In this document: positions 55,180 through 64,000 of the stretch, piece after piece
Layout: every line of letters starts with the position of its first letter
Numbering within the stretch: the stretch's first letter is position 1
Assembly (NCBI GenBank): GCA_038030265.1
Contig: CM075941.1
Coordinates: forward strand, 44,082,164 to 44,146,163
Origin: Corythucha ciliata
Taxonomy: Eukaryota > Arthropoda > Insecta > Hemiptera > Tingidae
Direction: 5' to 3'
DNA: 64,000 nt
Notes under the pieces: model-generated
Database searches by the model: none
Told to the model about the DNA's origin: nothing
The model's input: only the letters and a program-made list of their open reading frames with translations
Program-made: the position numbers and the translations under genes

Positions 55180-56907
55180 TCAGTTTGACTGCGCAGCTAT
55201 TGCGTGTACTCCTGTTGTTTTACGTGACGGATGACGGACTCGGAAGGCTCCATCCGCTTCTTTCTGCTCCGATGACTCTTTTTGTTTCTGTACCTCGTTT
55301 CGAACCACCTGCGCTCGGTGTCTTTCGTACTGAGCATGTTCCTCTTTTTTAGTTCTCTCCACGCCCAAACGTTTCTTTTCCACAATCTGATCGTCCAGTT
55401 CGTGACGATAGTTTTGTTGTTTCTGATGACGAACATCCGTTTCAGACAGAACCTCTTTGCCATCGGCTCGTAATTGAGCCAATTCCTCGACATCGTCCTG
55501 CTCCTTTTGTAGTTTCTTTTCATTGCGTGCCTCTCTCGCTTCTTGTTGCGCATGTCGAGAATCCTCCTCCATAGTCATTCTTTCCATGCCCATACGTTTC
55601 TTTTCCACAATCTGATCGTCCAGTTCATGACGATAGTTTTGTTGTTTCTGATGACGAACATCCGTTTCAGACAGAACCTCTTTGCCATCGGCTCGTAATT
55701 GAGCCAATTCCTCGACATCGTCCTGCTCCTTTTGTAGTTTCTTTTCATTGCGTGCCTCTCTCGCTTCTTGTTGCGCATGTCGAGAATCCTCCTCCATAGT
55801 CATTCTCTCCTCGCCCAACCGTCGCTTTTCCACAATCTGATCGTCCAGTTCATGACGATAGTTTTGTTGTTTCTGATGACGAACATCCGTTTCGGACAGA
55901 ACCTCTTTGCCATCGGCTCGTAATTGAGCCAATTCCTCGACATCGGCCTGCTCCTTTTGTAGTTTCTTTTCGTAGTATGCGTCTCTCAATTCTTGTTGCG
56001 CATTTCGAGAGTCTTCCTCCATAGTCTTTCTCTCCACGCCCAAACGTTTCTTTTCCATAATCTGATCGTCCAGTTCATGACGATAGTTTTGTTGTTTCTG
56101 ATGACGAACATCCGTTTCAGACAGAACCTCTTTGCCATCGGCTCGTAATTGAGCCAATTCCTCGACATCGGCCTGCTCCTTTTGTAGTTTCTTTTCGTAG
56201 TATGCGTCTCTCGCTTCTTGTTGCGCATGTCGAGAATCTTCCTCCATAGTCACTCTCTCCACGCCCAAACGTTTCTTTTCCGCAATCTGATCGTCCAGTC
56301 CGTGGCAAAAGTCCTGTTGTTTCTGATGACGAACATCCGTTTCGGACAGAACCTCTTTGCCATCGGCTCGTAATTGAGCCGCTTCCTTGACATCGGCCTG
56401 CTCCTTCTGTAGTTTCTTTTCTTTGCGTGCCTCTCTCGCTTCTTGTTGCGCATGTCGAGAATCCTCCTCCATAGTCATTCTCTCCTCGCCCAACCGTCGC
56501 TTTTCCACAATCTGATCGTGCAGCTCTTGCGAGTAATACTGTTGATCCTGATGACGTACGTCCGATTCCGACAGTATCACGTGACTCTCGAGCCATTTCC
56601 GATCCTCCACGTCTTCTTCATCCCGCCGGTCCTGCTCTTGTCGTCTTTCGTTTCGCATGTCCTCCTTCTGTTTTGATTTCATAGCCAAATGAGCCTCGTA
56701 CTCGGCCCGACGTTCCAAATTCAGCAGTCTCTTTCCCTCGGTGTAGTCATCGAACTGAGACCAACCGATACGGTCCGCCGAGAATGACATCTGGCTTTTG
56801 TCGTTTTGAGCTTCTTCCATTATGTTATTACAGTTGGCCGGTATCGACTGAGACGGCCTGACTCGGTCAAGTGAGAGTTTTTCCTTTAAAAAATGTGAGA
56901 ATAGTCG
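55180..56907 (-). CDS. Coiled-coil protein with 75-residue tandem repeats (CSPP1-like?)
   Basis: A long open exon ending at 55,180. The acceptor TTATAATACAG at 56,908-56,910 fits; the first ATG inside is MEEAQNDKSQ (about 56,820). The protein is about 25% Glu plus many Lys, Arg, Gln, so a long helical rod is expected. After a unique N-part (DDYTEGKRLLNLERRAEYE) come about five repeats of 75 aa with SETDVRHQKQQ, YRHELDDQIVEK and MTMEEDSRHAQQEAR. The ELxxQIxEK and RRAEYEAHL patterns recall centrosomal CSPP1, but this could be composition. A probable upstream exon is at 62,172-62,260. The C-end is a basic Ser/Thr tail. Confidence 0.8.
   Translation of the reverse strand, partial: RLFSHFLKEKLSLDRVRPSQSIPANCNNIMEEAQNDKSQMSFSADRIGWSQFDDYTEGKRLLNLERRAEYEAHLAMKSKQKEDMRNERRQEQDRRDEEDVEDRKWLESHVILSESDVRHQDQQYYSQELHDQIVEKRRLGEERMTMEEDSRHAQQEAREARKEKKLQKEQADVKEAAQLRADGKEVLSETDVRHQKQQDFCHGLDDQIAEKKRLGVERVTMEEDSRHAQQEARDAYYEKKLQKEQADVEELAQLRADGKEVLSETDVRHQKQQNYRHELDDQIMEKKRLGVERKTMEEDSRNAQQELRDAYYEKKLQKEQADVEELAQLRADGKEVLSETDVRHQKQQNYRHELDDQIVEKRRLGEERMTMEEDSRHAQQEAREARNEKKLQKEQDDVEELAQLRADGKEVLSETDVRHQKQQNYRHELDDQIVEKKRMGMERMTMEEDSRHAQQEAREARNEKKLQKEQDDVEELAQLRADGKEVLSETDVRHQKQQNYRHELDDQIVEKKRLGVERTKKEEHAQYERHRAQVVRNEVQKQKESSEQKEADGAFRVRHPSRKTTGVHAIAAQSN
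55350..56580 (-). repeat. 225-bp coding tandem repeat
   Basis: A period of exactly 225 bp (for example TTCAGACAGAACCTCTTTGC at 55,441 and 55,666) keeps the 75-aa frame. The two 3'-most units differ at only a few bases, whereas the unit nearest the N-end is clearly diverged. This gradient indicates recent duplication or gene conversion at the 3' side. Confidence 0.85.
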
Positions 56908-57399
56908 CTGTATTATAAAATTGGGGCAGATGCACATTAGTTCAGTATACAGAGCAATAAAATTAGCTAAAAGATGCCAAAGGTGGTGTAAGCGATTTTA
57001 ATTTTATAATTAATCTATTAGGGTATTGTTAACAAGGAATCAAAGTTTGCACACGAAATTTGAACGAAAGGCACAACTTTTGATCGCTCAAAAATCTCGA
57101 AATGTTTTGACTTTTTTCAGTTATTCAGAAAAAGATCCCAAATCGGTATTGTGAATCAATTGGCAATGGATTCGCAAAGAGCACACTATTTCCTGTCAGG
57201 ATTAGTCATTTTCGATAGACATCAACTATTTTATGTGGCCTCAAATAAGGCTGAAGGTCGTGCGTATCGGGGATTTTAAATTTTTCACGGCGTTTTTTCA
57301 CACTAAATCTGAGCGCAGTGCTGACCTTATGGACATTTGGCGCCCTCGGGGGGCAAATATTTCACCAGCGCCCCCACGAGGGTCACCGTTCAGAATAAG

Positions 57400-58560
57400 C
57401 ACGCGGTTTGGCATTTTCTCCATTTCAACCGCAAATTAGCGTTTTTTGTACACTTCGGCGCTTCTTATCAATTTAATCGGCGAATTAGCTGCATTTTAGA
57501 CGTGAATAAAGCGATTTGCCTCCATTTATTTAGCCGCTAATTTGCGATTTTTATCCATTTTAGCCGCGTTTGTGCGATTTGTCTTCAATGTTTGCTGTAA
57601 ATTGACCACGAAAGTTGCTTCTCCGAAAACCGCGGATAATCATTTTCTCAATTTTCTGTGAATTAGCTCATTTTCTGAAATTAACCCCACCAATTAGCGA
57701 TTTTTCTAAATTTCAGCCACGAATTAGTTTTCCCCAATTTTCGCCGCGAATTGCCTAACGATTTTTCTGAATTTGGCCGCGGATTATAGCGGTTTTTTAA
57801 CTTTTTGGCCTTCTGAAGTCGCGAATTGACGTTCTCTTCATTTAAACCGCAAATTAGCGTTTTTTCACCTTTTTAGCTGCCAATTTCACGGCTAAAACTT
57901 CATGCTACCAACTTCATGGCTAAAAGGCAGAAAAAAACGATAATTTGCAGTTTTTTGGTGAAATTGATACGTGTCCTGGTTTTTGCTTTTTTCGCAAGCG
58001 CGAGAAGGCAAAAAATGCTTTTAAAAGGCAAGAAAAAACGCTATAATTCAAGGCTGTAAAAGTGAGAAAAAATCATAATATTCCTCAATATTATGAGGAA
58101 AAAAACATTAAAAACAAACAAACAAAATACTAATTCGGGGCTAAAATTGAGAAAAATGGCAAATTCGCAATTGAAATTGCATAAAGTTCGTCCATTCGCA
58201 AAGACTAAATAGAAAAGCCGCAAATTCGCAGCTAAATTAGCGGAAAACGCTAATTCACGACTGAAATACAGAAAAATGGTTAAGTAGCAGCTGAAATTGG
58301 GACAATCAATAATCCGCGGCAAAATTGTTGAGAAAAAATAACTGCTAAAATTTGAGCGAAATTGCTAGTTCGGTAATGAAATTGACAAAAAGCGCTAATT
58401 ATCGGCCAAAATTGGGACAATTCTGATTCAAAACTAAACTAAAATTGAGAAAAATCACTAATTCATGGACAAATTGGGGAACACCGCGAATTCGCCGATA
58501 CAAATGAAAAAAATTGCTAATTGACAGCTAAAATTCCTTAAAACGTTGATTCGCCCACAT
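57400..58560. repeat. Family A minisatellite, head-to-head inverted arms
   Basis: Reverse units up to about 57,880 (TTTTCTAAATTTCAGCCACG), then forward units (GCTAATTCACGACTGAAAT) to 58,560. The switch is near 57,885. Confidence 0.8.
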
Positions 58561-58621
58561 AAATCGGTGGCACAGACATGCCAAAAATCACAACCAGCGG
58601 GGCAGCGGCAAAGAAACATCA

Positions 58622-58648
58622 GAGAGAGAGAGAGAAAGAGAGAGACAC
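58622..58648 (+). repeat. GA microsatellite
   Basis: AGAGAGAGAGAGAGAAAGAG run. Simple repeat between the two satellites. Confidence 0.9.
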
Positions 58649-58894
58649 TTTGATGATAAAGACTGACTGGGTGAAAAAACCGGGGTGCCATTTGCACGAC
58701 AGAAAAGGGGAAACGCATGGCTAAAAAAGACTATGCACGACAAAATATTCAAATAACGACAGAAAAAAAAAATTGAACGACAGAAAACGAATTCGAACGG
58801 CAGAAAATGGAAATAAACGACTGGGAAATATGTCACTCCGGCAGCTGGCTGTAAACTTCAAGGAATCTTTAAATTGCTTATTGTGTCCAACCAC

Positions 58895-61075
58895 AGCAAA
58901 GCTCCAACCACAGCAGAGGTCCAACAAAAGCAAAGCTCCAACCATTGCGGAGGTTCAACCACAGCAAAGGTCCAACCACAGCCAAGCTCAAAACACAGCG
59001 AAGATCCAAGCACTGCAAAAGTCCAACCACTGCAAAGGTCTAACCACTGCAATGGTCTAACCACTGCACAGGACCAACAAGAACAAAGCTTCAACCATTG
59101 CAAAGCTCCAACCACTGCTAAGGTCCAACCACAGCAAAGGCCCAACAAAAGCAAAGCTCCAACCATTGCAAAGGTCCAACCACTGCAAATGGCCAACCAC
59201 AGCAAAGGTCAAACCACTGCAAAAGTCCAACCACAGCAAAGGTCCAACCACTGCTAAGGTCCAACCACTGATAAGGTCTAACCACTGCAAAGGTCCAACC
59301 ACAGCAAAGGCCCAACAAAAGCAAAGCTCCAACCACTGCAAAGGTCCAACCACAGCAAAGGACCAACAAACGCAAAGCTCCAACCACAGCAAAGCTCAAA
59401 CCACAGCGAAGGTCCAACCACAGCAAAGGTCCAACCATTGCAAAGGTCCAACCACAGCAAAGGTCCAACAAAAGCAAAGGTCCAACCACAGCAAAGGTCA
59501 ACCATTGCTAAGGTCCAATCCTGCGAAGGTCCAACCACTGATAAGGTCTAACCACTGCGAAGGTCCAACCACAGCAAAGGCCCGACAAAAGCAAAGTTCC
59601 AACCATTGCAAAGGTCCAGCAACTGCAAATGGCCAACCACAGCTTAGGTCCAACCACTGCAAAGGTCCAACCACTGCAAATGGCCAACCACAGCAAAGGT
59701 CTAACCACTGCAAAGGTACAACCACAGCAAAGGTCCAACCATTGCTAAGGTCCAATCACTGCGAAGGTCCAACCACTGATAATGTCTAACCACTGCAAAG
59801 GTCCAACCACAGCAAAGGCCCGACAAAAGCAAAGTTCCAACCATTGCAAATGTCCAGCAACTGCAAATGGCCAACCACAGCTTAGGTCCAACCACTGCAA
59901 ATGGCCAACCACAGCGAAGGTCCAACCACAGCAAACGACCAAAAAACGCAAAGCTCCAACCACTGCAAAGGTCCAACCACTGCAAATGGCCAACCACAGC
60001 AAAGGTCTAACCACTGCAAAGGTCCAACCACAGCAAAGGTCCAACCACTGCTAAGGTCCAATCACTGATAAGGTGTAACCACTGCAAAGGTCCAACCACA
60101 GCAAAGGCCCGACAAAAGCAAAGCTCCAACCACAGCTTAGGTCCAACCACTGCAAATGGCCAACCACATCAAAGGGCTAACCACTGCAAAGGTACAACCA
60201 CAGCAAAGATCCAACCACTGCTAAGGTCCAATCACTGCTAAGGTCCAACCACTGATAAGGTCTAACCACTGCAAAGGTCCAACCACAGCAAAGGCCCGAC
60301 AAAAGCAAAGCTCCAACCACAGCTTAGGTCCAACCACTGCAAATGGCCAACCACAGCAAAGGTCTAACCACTGCAAAGGTCCAACCACAGCAAAGGTCCA
60401 ACCACTGCTAAGGTCCAATCACTGCAAAGGTCCAACCACTGCAAATGGCCAACCACAGCAAAGGTCTAACCACTGCAAAGGTCCAACCACAGCAAAGGTC
60501 CAACCACTGCAAAGGTCCAATCACTGATAAGGTCTAACCACTGCAAAGGTCCAACCACAGCAAAGGCCCGACAAAAGCAAAGCTCCAACCATTGCAAAGG
60601 TCCAACAACTGCAAATGGCCAACCACAGCAAAGGTCCAACCACTGCAAAGGTCCAACCAATGCCAAGCTCAAACCTCAGCAAATGGCCAACCACAGCAAA
60701 GGTCCAACCACTGCAAATGGCCAACCACAGCAAAGGTCTAACCACTGCAAAGGTCCAACCACAGCAAAGGTCCAACCACTGCTAAGGTCCAATCACTGAT
60801 AAGGTCTAACCACTGCAAAGGTCCAACCACAGCAAAGGCCCGACAAAAGCAAAGCTCCAACCATTGCAAAGGTCCAACAACTGCAAATGGCCAACCACAG
60901 CAAAGGTCCAACCACTGCAAAGGACCAACCAATGCTAAACTCAAGCCTCAGCGAAGGTCCTAGCACTGCAAATGTCCAACCCCAGCTAAGCTCCATCCAC
61001 TGCAAAGGTCTGGCCACAGCTAAGTTCCAAACACAAAGAAGACCCAACTACTGCAAATCTTCAACCACAGTTGAG
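58895..61075 (+). repeat. 17-bp satellite with higher-order organisation
   Basis: About 128 copies of a 17-bp unit, CAAAGGTCCAACCACTG or CAAAGGTCCAACCACAG. A variant block, GATAAGGTCTAACCACTG, recurs at 59,271, 59,541, 59,779, 60,068, 60,255, 60,527 and 60,799. The steps are 270, 238, 289, 187, 272 and 272 bp, close to or exact multiples of 17 (14x, 17x, 11x, 16x, 16x). The unit has no stop codon in most frames, so both strands show long false ORFs. Confidence 0.95.
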
Positions 61076-61870
61076 CTCCGAGTAAAGCTTTCCCTTTTTT
61101 CCTTCCTTTTCTTGATTTTTGAAATCCTCGCCCCCAAGGAAAACCAGGCCCAGGGATAAAGGACTCAGTACCCCCCTCTCGACAGAGGCCTGCCGATTGC
61201 AATTCTCAATGGGGGGCGCGCCCCTCAGGTTGAGAATCACTGGTTTAGAGTCAAGAGGAATTAACAACCATTTTTTATGTTACGCGGGTAGCCGGGCGTT
61301 TAGTATGATTGGCGCTCCCCCATTTTTCCATGTTTATTAAGCTTTTCGGAGTCCACCTCTTCTGAACAATATAGGCTGTAGTGGACCGCCTTCCCCCCTC
61401 CCCCCGACGACTCACCGTCTAATGATGATAGGTAAAAATCAGACATAAAGAGGACAAAAAAGTGTGAATGACGAAAGAACAGGGGGGTTTTCCAGCCCTC
61501 TTGCGGCGCCACGGATTTTTACTTAGAGAGAGGGGAGACACCCCTACCGCTCCCCCCGACATTGGGTCCGCGCCTGCTTGGATGCTCAAGCGATGCGTTT
61601 GAACTTTTTTGTCGTTATTAGTTGGTGCTTCGAGAAAAAAATGTCGATTTGGGACAAAAATCGTTTTAAACGTCAAAAAAACTGGTTCGAGCGCTGGTTG
61701 ATTCAGATGATTCTGAACTGTCCGTTTGATGCTCTACAACTTTTAATGGGGAGGGGAATCGATTGAAACGATGGTATTAGAGTTATGACACTTTGAAAAC
61801 GGAATAGCACACGTTTTTTGGGTAAATGTGAAAAAAAAAGGTGATTTATGTGCCCATGAAAATTGATTCA
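61076..61870. other. Interior of the long-TIR element, hAT-like ends
   Basis: Minus-strand CAGTGATTCTCAACCTGAGG starts at 61,243 and is a standard hAT end. Minus-strand CAAGCAGGCGCGGACCC at 61,579 is another hAT-style terminus with CCCCC tracts after it. The word TTCTCAA just left of the first end makes a small fold-back. No gene is supported. Confidence 0.45.
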
Positions 61871-62171
61871 CAAGAGGCCGATTTGGGATCTTTTTCTTTC
61901 AATCGATGCAACATTTTATCAACTTTTAATTGAATATGTCATGCGTTTTTGTTAGAACTGATTTTTTGTTAGGTAGGGAAAAGTCAGAAAATTTCGAGGT
62001 TTTTGGGCCGTCGAAATTTTGCCTTACGAAATTTTGTGTGCAAACTGTAATTTTATGTTAACAGGACGCTAATTAATGGATTATTTAAAAAATAAAATCG
62101 CTTTAAAATCACTTTTTGCAAGGTGATTTCCTCTATGTACTGGACTACACGGGATAATAAAATTACTTTAC

Positions 62172-62260
62172 CTCTTTGATCACGTCCAAAGGAGAATTGA
62201 TCACCGCAGAACGCAGTTTTATTAAAAAATCCAGGTGTGACGACGTAGGTTGAACTCCAA
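62172..62260 (-). CDS. Candidate upstream exon of the coiled-coil gene
   Basis: An 89-nt open block with acceptor GAAAAG| and donor GAG|GTAAAG, encoding SSHLDFLIKLRSAVINSPLD and VIKE. It ends in phase 0, matching the phase-0 acceptor at 56,908. The intron between would consist almost wholly of the inverted-repeat element at 56,975-62,120. No homology supports it. Confidence 0.4.
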
Positions 62261-63139
62261 CTTTTCAGTTTTTAAATTTGAATTAGGAACGCAATTCTGG
62301 AAAAAAAAACAACAAGAACGTTCAGAGAGGCAAAACAAGATGATATTGCCGGCAACGACTGCCTTGTGTAGTTTCACAAGGGGTACAGTTATTTGGGAAT
62401 AACTAATGAAACAGGACTCGTTAATAACAATGTACTCAACTCGAATAATACTCAACTCGTAATAATACGCAACAGACACACAACTACGCGTCTATCCTCA
62501 CCTCACCACCCCAACGACAGACTTGCACAAGTTGATTCAAGATTTAAAGGGGAGTTGTACGGGTGATTCCTCGACCCCCCCCCCCCGTGTACTACTCGGC
62601 TTACACTTTCCCGCATTATTTCTGAACCAATATTGGTTTTCAAAGACTCGGGTTAATCTGCAGGAAATTCCGCATGTGCAGTAGTATTCATTTTGTCAAA
62701 TAAGTCGAAGGAAGAGCTTGTTTCAAGGTAAAGTTCAAGGCGGGTTTAAGCTCTCCCCCTCCCCCCGACCGTTTGAGCACCCTTGACACCTTGATCTTGC
62801 CCGGCTTGTTGTCTACCGGGATTGAGTTCCACGAATTGCTCGAACGGTCATGGCTGTCATGACTCTTCGCTTCGCCGGCTCTACGCCAACGGAGTGTAAT
62901 CTGTAGCCCTGAGTTTTAGGGCTAAATAGACGACTTCCGCAGGAAAAATTTGAGTTGTTTGGCAATTTGCGAATAATTTACCAGTTTTGTGGCCTAGTAA
63001 GAACGTAAAAAGGTAATTTCGGGGAATGATAGCGAACATTTTGTAGTTCAAACTGGCGGTTAGCCCTCGGGCGGCGGCCCCATATCCTCTCTGTTAGCTT
63101 AGGAAGTAATACAATTTAAAAGTCTAATTTAGAGAAACG
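62261..63139. other. Spacer between coiled-coil gene and BiP
   Basis: Probably holds the 5' end of the minus-strand coiled-coil gene. A possible short exon with donor GTGAGGTGAGG near 62,500 is too weak to call. C-runs are at 62,575-62,587 and 62,756-62,766. Confidence 0.35.
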
Positions 63140-63145
63140 TATTCA

Positions 63146-63151
63146 TTTATT
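63146..63151 (-). promoter_or_regulatory. Candidate poly(A) signal of BiP
   Basis: AATAAA on the minus strand, about 420 nt after the BiP stop codon. It is in the right place for the 3' UTR end, but other AATAAA words exist nearby in this AT-rich stretch. Confidence 0.4.
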
Positions 63152-63569
63152 TAAATTATTACACCCGACTCTTTGTTCAATCACACAACATTCACTCACA
63201 TACATTCATTCGATCACCTTACAACGTTCTTCTTACACCGCTTCTGAGTACATAGCACTCATTGGACGATGCTATACTTTTTTCAGAGTATAAAAAGAAA
63301 AGAAAAAAAAAATAACAAATAAATAACAAGAATCCTACTTAAAGTTCGGCTGCTTATGAGACTGTAGATTTCACAATTTTTCTATTTAAATGTCATTTAA
63401 CAGTCTTTAAAAACGAGGGACCATGATAGGACGAATACTGAAACTCCAAAAAAAACCCACGGTCTGTGTTTGCTTTGTTCTAGGTAACAGCTCACAATTA
63501 AAGTCGTTTTTTTTTGTTTTTTTAAGCAGGCTTGAACGAAAAAGGAAGGGTTGAGGAGGAGGAACAGTC

Positions 63570-64000
63570 TTATAACTCGTCTTTCAAGTCTTCATCGGGC
63601 ATGCCGCCCGTTGGGGGTGGCGCTCCTCCTTGGTACAATTTCGAGATGATGGGCTGTACCACGTCCTCCAACTCTTTCTTTTGTTTTTTAAACTGTTCAG
63701 ACTCGGCGTCTTGGTTTTCGTCCAACCATTTAATTTTCTCTTCGATGGCCTCCTCCATTTTGGTCTTGTCCGAGTCGGAGACTTTGGCACCGAGTTTGTC
63801 CTTGTCGGCGAGCTGGTTTTTAAGGGAGTAGGCGTAGGACTCGAGTTCGTTGCGAGCTTCGACGCGCTCTTTGAGTTTTTTGTCGTCGTCGGCGAATTTT
63901 TCGGCGTCTTTAATCATCCGGTCGATGTCGTCGGGTGTCAGACGGTTTTGATCGTTGGTGATGACGATCTTTTCTCGGTTACCAGTTCCCTTGTCTTCGG
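63570..64000 (-). CDS. HSPA5: ER chaperone BiP/GRP78, C-terminal part (5' cut by window)
   Basis: The frame is open from the window edge to TAA at 63,570-63,572 and gives the last ~143 residues. The sequence is the end of the Hsp70 substrate-binding domain and lid: [38 protein letters not shown], then a short Gly/Pro-rich linker and [10 protein letters not shown]. The KDEL end is the ER-retrieval signal, which separates BiP from cytosolic (EEVD) and mitochondrial Hsp70. BiP folds secretory proteins in the ER lumen with ATP and controls the unfolded protein response. No intron occurs in the visible part. Confidence 0.97.
   Translation of the reverse strand, partial: EDKGTGNREKIVITNDQNRLTPDDIDRMIKDAEKFADDDKKLKERVEARNELESYAYSLKNQLADKDKLGAKVSDSDKTKMEEAIEEKIKWLDENQDAESEQFKKQKKELEDVVQPIISKLYQGGAPPPTGGMPDEDLKDEL

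Larger units (their letters stand above)
56975..62120. mobile_element. ~5.1 kb long-TIR element carrying two satellites
   Basis: The left end (about 56,978-57,170) and right end (about 61,870-62,115) are inverted copies. Shared words in order: AAGCGATTTTA, GTTAACA, AGTTTGCACAC.AAATTT, CTCGAAAT, TCTGACTTTT/TTTTGACTTTT, AAAAAGATCCCAAATCGG, TGTGAATCAATT. Arms are 110-200 bp with an extra ~80 bp in the right arm. Inside are family A satellite (57,400-58,560) and the 17-bp satellite (58,895-61,075). No transposase is visible, so it is non-autonomous or a composite. Confidence 0.65.

Noticed and set aside
58874..60054. Long ORFs on both strands reading GPTTAK- and WLDLCCGW-type repeats
   Set aside because: They are direct translations of the 17-bp satellite, which has no stop codon in most frames; the same peptide appears in several frames and on both strands.

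Overview
The window is nuclear DNA of an invertebrate animal. Genes are split by GT-AG introns, most of them 57-80 nt long, and about three quarters of the sequence is repeats: degenerate minisatellites, fold-back (MITE-like) elements, tRNA-derived SINEs, a Copia LTR retrotransposon, hAT-like ends and many runs of 8-16 G or C. An ecdysozoan (arthropod, tardigrade or nematode-like) is plausible from the compact introns and gene types, but I cannot name the taxon.

All confident host genes lie on the minus strand. From right to left they are: the 3' end of an ER Hsp70 (BiP/HSPA5) ending in KDEL, cut by the window edge (63,570-64,000); a coiled-coil protein with 75-residue tandem repeats (main exon 55,180-56,907, probable upstream exon 62,172-62,260); a serine-protease homologue that has lost catalytic His and Ser (43,641-44,828); a complete 15-exon Sec24 COPII cargo adaptor of about 1,155 aa (16,886-33,118); and a four-exon CAP/GAPR-1-like protein of about 291 aa (12,127-15,425). 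A broken THAP-domain sequence lies on the plus strand at 42,451-42,740.

Layout. 1-1,019: nothing clear. 1,020-2,290: ~30-bp minisatellite. 3,072-9,049: a TIR element containing further elements, including a young complete Copia (4,349-8,605, identical 116-bp LTRs, 5-bp target duplication). 9,150-10,521: Jockey-like remnant and a mariner-type fold-back. 12.1-15.4 kb: CAP gene. 16.9-33.1 kb: Sec24, with two very large introns (7.8 and 4.2 kb) full of satellites and fold-backs. 34.5-42.1 kb: satellites, ~300-bp and ~141-bp tandem arrays and SINEs. 43.6-44.8 kb: protease homologue. 45.8-54.9 kb: fold-backs, tRNA-like head and mirrored satellite blocks. 55.2-62.3 kb: coiled-coil gene, whose intron holds a ~5.1 kb inverted-repeat element loaded with two satellites. 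63.1-64.0 kb: BiP.

BiP and Sec24 both serve the early secretory pathway (ER folding, COPII export), and the CAP protein would fit the Golgi if GAPR-1-like. In an animal genome this proximity is probably chance. The strongest unexplained structure is the satellite system: several ~30-bp families with similar layout, repeatedly in opposing orientations, in at least one case carried inside a long-TIR mobile element.
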